Assembly (NCBI RefSeq): GCF_947855115.1 | Contig: NZ_CANTZW010000005.1 | Span: 62,001-126,000 of the forward strand | Length of the DNA stretch: 64,000 nt | Direction: 5' to 3' | Source: an uncultured Parabacteroides sp. | Lineage (GTDB): Bacteria > Bacteroidota > Bacteroidia > Bacteroidales > Tannerellaceae | Shown here: in pieces, positions 35,514 through 44,899 of the stretch | Layout of the letters: each line of letters opens with the position of its first letter | Numbering within the stretch: the first letter of the stretch is position 1 | Position numbers and translations under genes: made by a program | Notes under the pieces: generated by a model | Told to the model about the DNA's origin: nothing | What the model saw: the letters and a program-made list of their open reading frames with translations, nothing else | Databases searched by the model: none

Positions 35514-35533
35514 CTTTCTATCTTATTACCGGA

Positions 35534-37213
35534 TTATTGCCAGCGGAAACTTTTTTCCTCTCCCCTTAAAAGCCATCGGCTGGGAGTCTGGTTTTGCATC
35601 CAATCCAATGGTTCCCCGACAGGTAGAGGCGTTGACGCGATATCGAAGCAATGCCTGATCCATTCTTTCTGTTCCTTGCCTACAGCCTCGGGCTGAGCGG
35701 AAATAAACAGGGGAGTTCCGCTTTCTGCCAATAATTGCATCCATTGCTTATTCAAGTTCCAGTCGATTTGAGTGGTAAGCCCTACGCAATCACCGTCCGA
35801 CGCGTAGAAGCAATTATGTTGAGTTCCCCGGAAGGCTACCGTATTAACACCCATCTTCAATGTACGTTCCCATTCGTGTCCGCTGGTATCATCTCCGGTA
35901 CGTTGTAGCTCAAACAGGCCGGCGGCTAAGTGAGATACCGTATTACAGCCTATTAGGTATATATCGCCGGCAGATTCCCGGATTGTCTGGTATAAAGACA
36001 AAATGACCTCAGCGTTCGTTTGTTTTGAGTCATAGAAGCGCCAGCCGTCTTCTGTGATCGATCTTTTTTGTACCATCTCGAATCCCCAGCGGCCCAAGAT
36101 ATCGACCGTAGAGAAATCATGCTTGACCATCTCGTACCCCCACTCGTTATATTGCTTGAAGCATTTCTCGATATAGGCGAGATTCTCGGGAATGGTTGGG
36201 TCTAATAACGGACGTCCCATGGAATCGCTTCGCCGGATGGATGGCAATAAGCGGTTGGGTGGGGTATCATGGCTGGCGCATAGCGGTCGCATCCACAAGC
36301 CCGGTCGCATCCCTTTCTCCCGGATTGTCTCCGCGAGCGCTCCCATGTCTTTGAAATTGGGGTTAGGGGTATAAAAATTATCGCTCCAACATCCCGCGTG
36401 AGTGTCTCCGGGCGCGCATACGGCCCAGCCGGCGTCTATTAGGCAGAACGGACGATTGTCTGTGTTTCTCGCGAGATCAATCATCAAATCTACGGTCTGT
36501 AGAATGAGTTTGTCGGAATTGTTCCCGTAGGCGAAATACCAATCATTGATACCGTAGATAGGGGACTTGGGCAATCGGGGCGTGTCGCACATTGTCTTGC
36601 AGAAACGACGGATGAAGGCAAAAGGCCGTTCTCCTTCCTCGCCCTTTAAAGAGACGATAGTGGCTAATCGCAAGGTGCGTGCCCCTAGCCGGACCCCGCA
36701 GCCTCCGGAACGGGTATCCATGGCCAATGTTAAGCCATCCTTTGACGCTTGCCAGTGGCAGAAAGCGGAAGGGGCTGTCTTCACTCCGAATCCGTGGCAA
36801 ACCGAGCCGTCGTATTCTACCATGTACCAAGGCAGGATACGTTGGCTGTCTACTGTTTTCCATTGTAAGTCTCCATATCCTCTCTCCCAGTGATCTCCGA
36901 TGATCCGGGTCGATAATTGGCGCGGGATATGCCAATTTATGATTACGGAGCGGATCGCCTCTTCCGATGACGCTAGCGTTACGGCTAGCCCGTCGTGTAC
37001 TTGTTGGCATTTTACGTGGATATTTCCTGAAGAGTAGGTTCCTTCCGAGCCGTTAAGAACTATAGACTGCCGGTCTGTCACTACTTGTACTTGGTCCGGG
37101 TAGCGCATGATCGGCTGGGCGGTCGCGAAGAGCCCCGATCCGCATATCCGGTTCGCGGTTAACAGGCTTCCTAATGTGATTCCGGAGGCCTTGATAAAAT
37201 TTCTTCTGTTCAT
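35534..37213 (-). CDS. Clan GH-D alpha-galactosidase-like enzyme with Tat-type signal
   Basis: 559-residue exported glycosidase. The N-terminus MNRRNFIKASGITLGSLL has a twin-arginine pattern. A beta-rich N-terminal part (about 35-200) is followed by a (beta/alpha)8 barrel of the GH27/GH36 type: YGINDWYFAYGNN, CLIDAGWAVCAPGD and MRPGLWMRPL. The nucleophile is Asp366 in MVKHDFST and the acid/base is one of Asp441/Asp442 in RTGDDTSGHEW. It should remove alpha-galactosyl groups, which fits the GH26 mannanase of the same locus. It is the gene following the HTCS on the same strand; the region before its start holds a TATGTAACA box. Exact GH subfamily not determined. Confidence 0.82.
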   Translation of the reverse strand: MNRRNFIKASGITLGSLLTANRICGSGLFATAQPIMRYPDQVQVVTDRQSIVLNGSEGTYSSGNIHVKCQQVHDGLAVTLASSEEAIRSVIINWHIPRQLSTRIIGDHWERGYGDLQWKTVDSQRILPWYMVEYDGSVCHGFGVKTAPSAFCHWQASKDGLTLAMDTRSGGCGVRLGARTLRLATIVSLKGEEGERPFAFIRRFCKTMCDTPRLPKSPIYGINDWYFAYGNNSDKLILQTVDLMIDLARNTDNRPFCLIDAGWAVCAPGDTHAGCWSDNFYTPNPNFKDMGALAETIREKGMRPGLWMRPLCASHDTPPNRLLPSIRRSDSMGRPLLDPTIPENLAYIEKCFKQYNEWGYEMVKHDFSTVDILGRWGFEMVQKRSITEDGWRFYDSKQTNAEVILSLYQTIRESAGDIYLIGCNTVSHLAAGLFELQRTGDDTSGHEWERTLKMGVNTVAFRGTQHNCFYASDGDCVGLTTQIDWNLNKQWMQLLAESGTPLFISAQPEAVGKEQKEWIRHCFDIASTPLPVGEPLDWMQNQTPSRWLLRGEEKSFRWQ

Positions 37214-37271
37214 ATTCTTAATAGTTATAGGAACAAAAGTAGCAATGGCATATTCATTGCGTTATTTTGAC

Positions 37272-37300
37272 GTAACAGGAAACCATCCTATATGTAACAT
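37272..37300. promoter_or_regulatory. TATGTAACA box upstream of the alpha-galactosidase gene
   Basis: TATGTAACA at 37291-37299, with a second GTAACA at 37272-37277 (22-base spacing), in the 89-base gap between the alpha-galactosidase start and the HTCS stop. It matches boxes before the SusC and GH31 genes, though here it is inverted relative to the gene. Confidence 0.45.
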
Positions 37301-37302
37301 GC

Positions 37303-40300
37303 CTATTTTTCAGTACTTATTGGGGGAGGAACCGTATCCTTATGCTTATCGGCGTAGGCGATTGGAGACATCCCGAAAAAGTCTTTGAAGCAATTCGTGA
37401 AATACTGGTGCGAATTGAATCCTACCGCATAAGCCACTTCCGCTATTGTTATCCGTTTTGTTCTCAATAAATACGCGGCATGTTCCAACCGCATATTCCG
37501 TAGATAAATACTAGGGGTAAGCTGGCAAAGTTCCTTGAGTTTACGATGTAGGTGTACGCGGCTGATGCCAAGCTCGGAGCTTAACGACTCGATGCTTAGC
37601 GAGGGATCGTCTAGGTGTTTCTTTATGATAGTATTGAGCCTCTCGATCAGCTTATCGTCCGCGCTTTGTACCTCGAACCCGCTTTGTACGACCTCTTCGC
37701 CCGTATCATATTTCACCTTGGAGAGAGCTTGTTTATGAAGAAGGTTGATGATGTTCACCATCAAGAAACGCAGGTCAAACGGTTTGGTGATATAGACATC
37801 CGCTCCGGCCTGTACGCCCTCGATACTGTCTGCGGAAGTTGTTTTAGCGGTTAGCATGATGATCGGGATTTGACGGGTATTTTTATTGTTCCTCAACCGG
37901 CGTGTCATATCTAGTCCGCTCATTACAGGCATCATGATATCAGTGATGATCAGGTCTGGCTGGTGGGCTACCGCTAGCTCATACCCCTCTTTGCCGTTCT
38001 CGGATTCCATGATCTTGAAATGTTGTTGCAACTCTTGCTTGAGCATGTCGCGGATATCGGCGTTGTCTTCTACTATCAATATCGAGGATTTATGGGATTT
38101 GGTGTTGTTGCGGTCTGTATTCCCTTCTTTATTTTTCTCCAGGTCATCAAGTAATATGTTGATCGATTCCATGGAATAGGAACTGGTATATTCGGTAGGG
38201 ATATGGCTTTGCTCGTTTTCCGGATAGCTTTGCCGCAGATAAGGTATCTCTATGGCGAATAAGCTTCCCTCGCCTTCCTTGCTTTTTACCCAGATATTGC
38301 CATGGTGTAGCTCTACTAGCATTTTCGTCAGGTTCAACCCGATACCGGAGCCAAGAGTTTCTCTTAATTTTTTATCTTTCGTGTCCGAGACTTGGTAAAA
38401 ACGGTCGAAGATATTGCCTATCAATGATTGGGGGATGCCACAGCCGGTATCCTCTACGCTCAGTCTCAACCGGTCGTTTTCTGAAAGCTGGAGATTTACT
38501 TTTATTTTTCCTCCTCTGGGCGTGAATTTAAAAGCGTTGGATAATAAGTTGTAAATGATTTTGTCCATAAAATCTACGTCCAGCCAGACCATGTCGGGGA
38601 TTCGCCCAGACGATATGAACTCTATGGATATCCCCTTGCTTTCGGAAAGGGGAAGGAACGATTCGATAATGTCGGATACAAAAGAGATGACATCGGTTTC
38701 TTGTACCCGAAGTTTCATTTGTTTCCGGTCGATCTTCCGGATATCTAGCAACTGGTTGATCAGCCGGAGTATACGGTTGGCGTTTTTGTACATGAGCTGA
38801 TAGATATAAGATCGGGAAGTATCGTTATCTTCTTGGATCAGCTTGAGTAACGGGGAGATAACAAGGGTCAGCGGAGTCCGTATCTCGTGAGATATATCCG
38901 TGAAGAAACGTAGTTTCGCTTGGGCGAGTTCCTCGTCGTGTATCCGTTTCAGCATTTCTTGTTTCTCGCGTATCCTTGCCTGTATGATCCTGTATAAGCT
39001 GTATAGCAGAATAACTGCCAATAATGTGTAAGCGCTTTTGGCCCATAGGGTCAGCCACCACGGAGGGGTTATTTTTACGATGATTTCCGCTTGTCGCGTA
39101 TTATCGGGAGACGTGAACGCTTTTACTTGGAATAGGTAATCGCCGGGAGGTACATTGGTATAGGTGGCCATACGGTTGGTTGTCCTTAAATGTTGCCACT
39201 CCTTGTCGAGCCCTTGTAAGCGGTAGGCGTATTTTATCATGTTGGGACTGATGTAATCGAATGCGTCGAAACTGAACGAGAAGTTATTTTGGTCGTAATT
39301 TAAGACGATCTTGTCCATCTTAGGTAGAGCTTTATCCAGGATAATCCGGTCGTGGTATTTTTTCCCGACCTCCAATGGCTCGTTGAAGAGATAGAAATTG
39401 GATAATGTGAGCCCTAAGAAAGAATTGTCAGTCCCGAGATGATTCGGGTTAAACCAGATAATGCCGTTGGTACCTCCCCAATACAGTTCTCCGTGCGTGT
39501 TGGCGGTTACGGCTCTCAGCTTGAACTCCTGGTTGATGGTTCCTTCCCGGAAGTCATAACTCTCGAAGGTGTCTTTCTCGGGCAGGTAACAAGCCAGGCC
39601 GCTGTTCGTGCTTATCCAGAGCCTGCCGGATAGATCTTTCTGGAGGCCCGTGATTACATTGTCGGGCAATCCCTCTGCCTGTTCATATATCCGTATGCGC
39701 CCGGAGCTCCGGTCTATCTTGTTCAGTCCCCAGTTCGTGGCGACCCAGATATTCCCATCTTTGTCTTCCGTTATGTCAACCACGGCGTTGTTGCTTATGC
39801 CGCTATTCGCGACTGTGTAATCGGATGTCTTTTGGGTGGTTAGGTTTATGGAGCTTAAACCGGCATAGGTTCCTGTCCATAATGTGTTTTGGCTGTCGAT
39901 AAACAAGCAATTACACCAGTCGCTGAGTAAGAAACTTGTCGCGGTGGAATCAGCTTGTCGGAGATAGGTAAATTCTCCGGTCGTGGCATCCATTAGGTTG
40001 ATGCCGCCCCCATTGGTGGATATATAGATGTTCCCGGCTTTATCTTCCGAGAATCCGGTGACGTGGTTACAGTTGATAGAGTTGGTGTTATAGGGGGAAT
40101 ATTCAAAGTTCTCCATGATTCCCTTTTTCCTGTCGTACCGGTAAAAGCCATGCAAATAGGTACCTATGTATACATGTCCCCGCGAGTCTTGGAATAAGCT
40201 CGTGATAACGTTTTCCTTTATATTGACTTTGCTTTCTAGCTGGAATGAGTTGTCTACGCTTCTTAACCGGAATAATCCGCCTCCGTTTGTTCCCAGCCAT

Positions 40301-41424
40301 AAGATTTGTTCCTGGTCGATTAATAAGGCGGTTACGCTTTGGTCGGAGAAATCCAATCCATTGAATGGGTTAGACTGGATGACCTGGAACGCATTGTTGG
40401 TATCGGGTATCACCATCGCCCCCTTTTCTACGTAGGCCACCCAAATGTTTCCGTGTTTATCCTCGTATAAAGCTTGTACCTTCCCTTTCATGGGATCGAA
40501 ACCGAAGTTGGGGGAATCGTAGGGTAATAATTTGTTGTTGTTTTCATCCAATAGCCAGAGACCGTTGCCATCGGTCCCTACCCAAATCCGGTTTTTATGG
40601 TCTTTGATCATACAAATGGCCATTTGGGTGGCAAGGGTATTCACCGACGCGTTTAATTCATGAGTGTCGAATGTTTGGCTGTCAATAGAGTACAGGCCCT
40701 TACCTAAGACGGTGGCGAGTATGTTTCCCCGGTTATCTTCGCACAGGGAAAAAACGGGGTTACTGGCCAGTTTCCGGCATGAGCTATTCAATGTGGCCAG
40801 GTTTTCCAGTATTCTTGTGTCCGGGTGGAATATCGCTATGCCATTGTGTTTTCCTGCCAGCCATATATCTCCGTTCTTGTCTGGCATGATTGTGGTTACG
40901 TCCATCTCGTTGATGGCTGGGATGTCGAAGGAGGTTAGATGCCCGCTTCCTAAGTGGATGCGTAATAGCCCCCTGCCGGACAAGACGATCCATACATTCT
41001 CCTGATGGTCTTCTACGATACGGGAGATTTTGGTATTGGCGATAAATGGATATTTATCCGTGAAGCAGGATGAGAATGTCTCGGTTACCGGATCGTACTT
41101 GAACAAGCCGTTTAACGTACCTACCCAATAATTGCCCTGTGAGTCTTCATAGAAATCGATCAGGTAATTGTTGGGTAAGGCGTTTGATTGATCGAATATC
41201 TTGATATCTTTCCCAGACAGGCGGTTCAGCCCATAGTCTGTTAATATCCATACGTAGTTCTGGGAGTCTTGAAAGAATCCGTGGATACTTGTATTGGACA
41301 GTCCGTTTCCCAGCGATATAAATCGCGGCATGGCGGTCAGGTTTCCCGATAAGAATAAAACCCCCAGTAAAATGTACGCTAACTTTCGGAGGTTAAGAGA
41401 GAAAATATATTTTCGTGGGCTCAT
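37303..41424 (-). CDS. Hybrid two-component system sensor-regulator (HTCS) of the PUL
   Basis: 1373-residue one-protein signalling system. After an N-terminal signal/anchor, the periplasmic sensor is a two-blade-set propeller of repeats such as DSQNYVWILTDYGLNRL, DSQGNYWVGTLNGLF and DKDGNIWVATNWGLNKI, ending in a Y_Y_Y domain (about 700-785). One membrane helix is at about 795-815. Inside the cell are HisKA with DISHEIRTPL (His near residue 843), the ATPase domain (NLLSNAFKFTP, DTGCGIP, GSGIGL), a receiver with the phospho-Asp in LIITDIMMPV (near 1161), and an AraC-type HTH (about 1255-1365). It senses glycan fragments and activates the adjacent genes. It is divergent from susC. TATATTTG at 41474-41467 is a -7-like box. 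Confidence 0.95.
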   Translation of the reverse strand: MSPRKYIFSLNLRKLAYILLGVLFLSGNLTAMPRFISLGNGLSNTSIHGFFQDSQNYVWILTDYGLNRLSGKDIKIFDQSNALPNNYLIDFYEDSQGNYWVGTLNGLFKYDPVTETFSSCFTDKYPFIANTKISRIVEDHQENVWIVLSGRGLLRIHLGSGHLTSFDIPAINEMDVTTIMPDKNGDIWLAGKHNGIAIFHPDTRILENLATLNSSCRKLASNPVFSLCEDNRGNILATVLGKGLYSIDSQTFDTHELNASVNTLATQMAICMIKDHKNRIWVGTDGNGLWLLDENNNKLLPYDSPNFGFDPMKGKVQALYEDKHGNIWVAYVEKGAMVIPDTNNAFQVIQSNPFNGLDFSDQSVTALLIDQEQILWLGTNGGGLFRLRSVDNSFQLESKVNIKENVITSLFQDSRGHVYIGTYLHGFYRYDRKKGIMENFEYSPYNTNSINCNHVTGFSEDKAGNIYISTNGGGINLMDATTGEFTYLRQADSTATSFLLSDWCNCLFIDSQNTLWTGTYAGLSSINLTTQKTSDYTVANSGISNNAVVDITEDKDGNIWVATNWGLNKIDRSSGRIRIYEQAEGLPDNVITGLQKDLSGRLWISTNSGLACYLPEKDTFESYDFREGTINQEFKLRAVTANTHGELYWGGTNGIIWFNPNHLGTDNSFLGLTLSNFYLFNEPLEVGKKYHDRIILDKALPKMDKIVLNYDQNNFSFSFDAFDYISPNMIKYAYRLQGLDKEWQHLRTTNRMATYTNVPPGDYLFQVKAFTSPDNTRQAEIIVKITPPWWLTLWAKSAYTLLAVILLYSLYRIIQARIREKQEMLKRIHDEELAQAKLRFFTDISHEIRTPLTLVISPLLKLIQEDNDTSRSYIYQLMYKNANRILRLINQLLDIRKIDRKQMKLRVQETDVISFVSDIIESFLPLSESKGISIEFISSGRIPDMVWLDVDFMDKIIYNLLSNAFKFTPRGGKIKVNLQLSENDRLRLSVEDTGCGIPQSLIGNIFDRFYQVSDTKDKKLRETLGSGIGLNLTKMLVELHHGNIWVKSKEGEGSLFAIEIPYLRQSYPENEQSHIPTEYTSSYSMESINILLDDLEKNKEGNTDRNNTKSHKSSILIVEDNADIRDMLKQELQQHFKIMESENGKEGYELAVAHQPDLIITDIMMPVMSGLDMTRRLRNNKNTRQIPIIMLTAKTTSADSIEGVQAGADVYITKPFDLRFLMVNIINLLHKQALSKVKYDTGEEVVQSGFEVQSADDKLIERLNTIIKKHLDDPSLSIESLSSELGISRVHLHRKLKELCQLTPSIYLRNMRLEHAAYLLRTKRITIAEVAYAVGFNSHQYFTNCFKDFFGMSPIAYADKHKDTVPPPISTEK

Positions 41425-41563
41425 AATCCGTATTCCTATTTTACTATCTCCTTTTTAAAGTAACGTCAAATATAAAAAATAATGATTAGGCAAACCATTT
41501 TGTATGGTAAAAAAAGAAATTTTAATGCCGTATAAGGCCGATGATACATATTTGCAAATATCG

Positions 41564-41615
41564 GTAACATAATCTTTAATATGTAACATCTTTTTATAGC
41601 CTGTATTACATGTAA
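41564..41615 (+). promoter_or_regulatory. Putative HTCS-binding region upstream of susC
   Basis: GTAACAT occurs at 41564-41570 and again at 41583-41589 (19-base step); the second is part of TATGTAACA (41580-41588). A TTACATGTAA palindrome follows at 41606-41615. Direct half-sites about two helical turns apart are typical for AraC-type HTCS regulators. A TATGTTTG -7 box is at 41641-41648. Confidence 0.5.
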
Positions 41616-41640
41616 ATACCTCTCTCGTGATAAGATGTAG

Positions 41641-41648
41641 TATGTTTG
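41641..41648 (+). promoter_or_regulatory. -7 box of the susC-susD-GH26 operon
   Basis: TATGTTTG fits TAnnTTTG, 35 bases before the susC ATG. No good -33 TTTG is seen, as is common for activator-dependent PUL promoters. Confidence 0.5.
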
Positions 41649-41682
41649 CGATACATTTTAATAACTTTAAAAATAATCTTTT

Positions 41683-44600
41683 ATGAAAAGGAAACGTAAA
41701 ACATTTTTACTGAAAAACCTTGCGAAAGAAAGCGTGCGAGGGTGTTTTCTCTTAGCTTTTATGTTCTTGTCCGTTTCTTCTTTGTTCGCGCAAGGTTTAC
41801 CTATTAAGGGTACTGTGATATCCGCTACGGATAACCAGCCTTTGATCGGGGTAAATATCGTGGAGAAAGGTACGGCGAATGGTTCCGTGACAGACCTGGA
41901 TGGAAATTTCCAGTTGTCTGTTTCGGAAAATGCTGTTTTAATCGTATCTTATATTGGTTACTTGGAGCAGGAGGTCAAGGTCAGCGCAGGGAAATCGGTT
42001 TATAACATAACGCTTAAAGAGGATTCCCAAGCCTTGGACGAAGTCGTGGTCGTAGGTTATGGCGTACAGAAAAAGAAATTGGTGACGGGCGCTACCGTAC
42101 AGGTCAAAGGAGACGATATCCAGAAATTGAATACCGTTTCCCCCTTGTCTGCTTTGCAAAGCCAGACCCCGGGTGTGAATATCATGAAGAAATCCGGACA
42201 ACCGGGTGAGGGATTCAAGGTAAATATCCGCGGTATCGGAACGATCGGTAATTCGCAGCCTTTATACATCGTAGATGGCGTGGCTCGCGACAATATTGAT
42301 TATTTGAACCCGTCTGACATCGAGTCTTTAGACGTGTTGAAAGATGCGGCGTCTGCCGCTATTTATGGTGCCCGTGCCGCGAATGGCGTTATTTTGGTAA
42401 CGACCAAGCAGGGTAAGGTGGGCAAGGCCCAAATATCTTATGACGGTTACTATGGCGTACAGAACGTATATAAACGAGCTCCATTGCTGAATGCGCAGGA
42501 GTATGCGATGATCATGAATGAGGCACAGGTGAATTCCGGCTTGCAACCGTATGATTTCGCCTCTTTCCTCGGCCAGTCGGAATGGGATAAGATCGCGAAC
42601 GGCTCTTGGCAGGGTACGAATTGGCTGAAGGAGATGGAAAATGAGAACGCTCCTATCCAAAGCCATTCGCTGAATGTGACCGGAGGTACGGAGCAGTCTG
42701 TTTACTCGCTTGGTTTGTCTTACACTTCGCAAGAGGGTATTTACGGAAAGCCGGTTGAGCCTGTTTATAATCGTTATACGGTTCGTGTAAATACGGACAA
42801 TACGATCTATAAAGTGAACGATTTGGATATCATCAAGGTCGGTGAGAATCTATCGTACTCTTATGCCGAGAAGAGTGGTATCGCTATCGGCAATAGTTAT
42901 TGGAATGATATCAACGCGGCGTTGCGGGCTAATCCATTTCTGCCTTTGTGGGCGAAAGACACGGAAGGCAACGATATCGTAGGCCAGTATCATTATGCGT
43001 CTCCGTGGTATTCCTTGCAGCCGAACCCGATCGCTATCATGGTGAACGAGAGAGGGCAGAACTTATCCAAGAACCATAATTTAAACGGAAATATCTACGC
43101 GATCATCCAGCCGATCAAGAATTTGAAATTCCGTACGAGTTTCGGATTGAATATGAGCGGGTCTAACTATCGGGGCTATAAACCCGTATACGATTTCGGA
43201 CCGAATCATTTCAATACGCAAGATGAGGTGACCCAGAATGGTAGCTTGGGCTTTAGCTGGACTTTCGAGAATACGTTGTCTTACTCATGGAAGATAAAGG
43301 AGGATCATCATTTTGATGCCATGTTGGGTATGTCTGCTGAGCGCTGGGGACTGGGAGACTCATGGGGTGCCGTGGGTACGAACTCTATTTTTGATGATTT
43401 TGACCATGCTTATATCGATAACGCGAATGTGATCGATGTAAACAAGACGAAAGTTAGCGGTTCTCCTTGGGGAAAAGGTGGAATATTGTCTTATTTCGGT
43501 AGGATCAATTATAATTATAAAGAAAAATATATGGCCACGGTTGTGTTACGTGCGGACGGTTCCTCTAATTTCGCTAAAGGGCATCGGTATGGCTATTTCC
43601 CGTCTGTATCTGCCGGTTGGGTAATCTCGAACGAGGATTTTATGGAGTCTACTAAGAACTGGATGGATTTCTTGAAAATCCGTGCGAGCTGGGGGCAGAA
43701 TGGAAACCAGTCTATTTCCGCTTTCCAGTATTTGGCGACAATCTCTTTCTCTGATGCCTATTATTTCTTGGGAACTGATAAAAGTCAGATATTTCAAGGA
43801 GCCTATCCGGACATACTTCCGAATGAGGATGTAACATGGGAGACATCGGAGCAGTTCGACGTAGGTTTGGATGCCCGTTTCTTGAACAGCCGTTTGAGCT
43901 TGGTTTTTGATTGGTACAACAAGCATACGAAGGATTGGTTGGTTCAAGCGCCTATTTTGGCATCTTATGGTACGGGAGCTCCTTATATCAATGGAGGCGA
44001 TATCTCGAATAAGGGCGTGGAACTGGCGTTGAGCTGGAATGATCAGGTCAGTGATTTTTCTTACGGTATAACCGCTAATGTCTCTTATAATAAGAATGAG
44101 GTCACGAGGATCGCGAACGGTAGTGGCGTGATTCGCTCTAGCGCGAGTCTGGCATCCGGAAAACCGAGTTTCGCGGTGGCTGAGGTTGGGTATCCTGTCG
44201 GTTATTTCTGGGGATACAAGACGGATGGGTTGTTCCAAAACGAGCAGGAAGTCCTGGATTATAAGGATGCGGAAGGCAACTTGATCATGCCGACAGCTCA
44301 GCCCGGAGATGTTCGTTTCTGCGACTTGAATGGTGATGGCGTGATCGATGATAATGATAAGACGATGATCGGCGACCCGAACCCGGACGTGATTTTAGGC
44401 TTGAACCTGAATTTTGCTTACAAAGGCTTTGATTTGTCTATATCTACGAACGGTACCTTTGGCAACCAGATATTTAAGACCTATAGGGAGCTAGGGGATA
44501 ATGGACAAGAGAACTATACGACCGAGATCTTAAATAGATGGCACGGAGAGGGTACATCCAATAAAATCCCCCGTGTGACGAGCGGTTCGCATATTAATAG

Positions 44601-44883
44601 GCAATATATCTCCGATTTATATATAGAGAACGGAGATTATTGGCGCATAAATAACGTGACTTTCGGATATGATTTTAAGAAGTTGTTCCCTAAAGTTCCA
44701 TTCGAGCAATTAAGATTGTATGTGACGGCCCAGAATTTGTTCACGATTACTGGTTATTCCGGAATGGACCCGGAGATCGGTACAAGCTCGGATGATACGA
44801 ACGCCGGATGGGTGAGTGGCGTTGATGTCGGTTTTTACCCATTACCTAGGACTTATATGTTTGGAGCGAATATTAAATTTTAA
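41683..44883 (+). CDS. SusC/RagA-type TonB-dependent glycan transporter of the mannan-type PUL
   Basis: 1066-residue outer-membrane transporter. A long N-terminal leader (basic start, then GCFLLAFMFLSVSSLFAQ) is followed by a carboxypeptidase-regulatory-like domain (IKGTVISATDNQPLIGVNIVEKG), the plug from DEVVVVGYG with VLKDAASAAIYGARAANGVILVTTKQG, and the barrel ending in FGANIKF. It imports oligosaccharides cut at the cell surface. It is the first gene of an operon with SusD (16-base gap), a surface lipoprotein and the GH26 enzyme, and is divergent from the HTCS. Confidence 0.94.
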   Translation: MKRKRKTFLLKNLAKESVRGCFLLAFMFLSVSSLFAQGLPIKGTVISATDNQPLIGVNIVEKGTANGSVTDLDGNFQLSVSENAVLIVSYIGYLEQEVKVSAGKSVYNITLKEDSQALDEVVVVGYGVQKKKLVTGATVQVKGDDIQKLNTVSPLSALQSQTPGVNIMKKSGQPGEGFKVNIRGIGTIGNSQPLYIVDGVARDNIDYLNPSDIESLDVLKDAASAAIYGARAANGVILVTTKQGKVGKAQISYDGYYGVQNVYKRAPLLNAQEYAMIMNEAQVNSGLQPYDFASFLGQSEWDKIANGSWQGTNWLKEMENENAPIQSHSLNVTGGTEQSVYSLGLSYTSQEGIYGKPVEPVYNRYTVRVNTDNTIYKVNDLDIIKVGENLSYSYAEKSGIAIGNSYWNDINAALRANPFLPLWAKDTEGNDIVGQYHYASPWYSLQPNPIAIMVNERGQNLSKNHNLNGNIYAIIQPIKNLKFRTSFGLNMSGSNYRGYKPVYDFGPNHFNTQDEVTQNGSLGFSWTFENTLSYSWKIKEDHHFDAMLGMSAERWGLGDSWGAVGTNSIFDDFDHAYIDNANVIDVNKTKVSGSPWGKGGILSYFGRINYNYKEKYMATVVLRADGSSNFAKGHRYGYFPSVSAGWVISNEDFMESTKNWMDFLKIRASWGQNGNQSISAFQYLATISFSDAYYFLGTDKSQIFQGAYPDILPNEDVTWETSEQFDVGLDARFLNSRLSLVFDWYNKHTKDWLVQAPILASYGTGAPYINGGDISNKGVELALSWNDQVSDFSYGITANVSYNKNEVTRIANGSGVIRSSASLASGKPSFAVAEVGYPVGYFWGYKTDGLFQNEQEVLDYKDAEGNLIMPTAQPGDVRFCDLNGDGVIDDNDKTMIGDPNPDVILGLNLNFAYKGFDLSISTNGTFGNQIFKTYRELGDNGQENYTTEILNRWHGEGTSNKIPRVTSGSHINRQYISDLYIENGDYWRINNVTFGYDFKKLFPKVPFEQLRLYVTAQNLFTITGYSGMDPEIGTSSDDTNAGWVSGVDVGFYPLPRTYMFGANIKF

Positions 44884-44899
44884 TTAAAGCAGATTGGTT

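Noticed and set aside
43546..44238. 230-codon minus-strand ORF inside susC
   Set aside because: Antisense shadow: rich in Arg/Ile/Pro, no domain resemblance, and fully inside a well-supported SusC gene.
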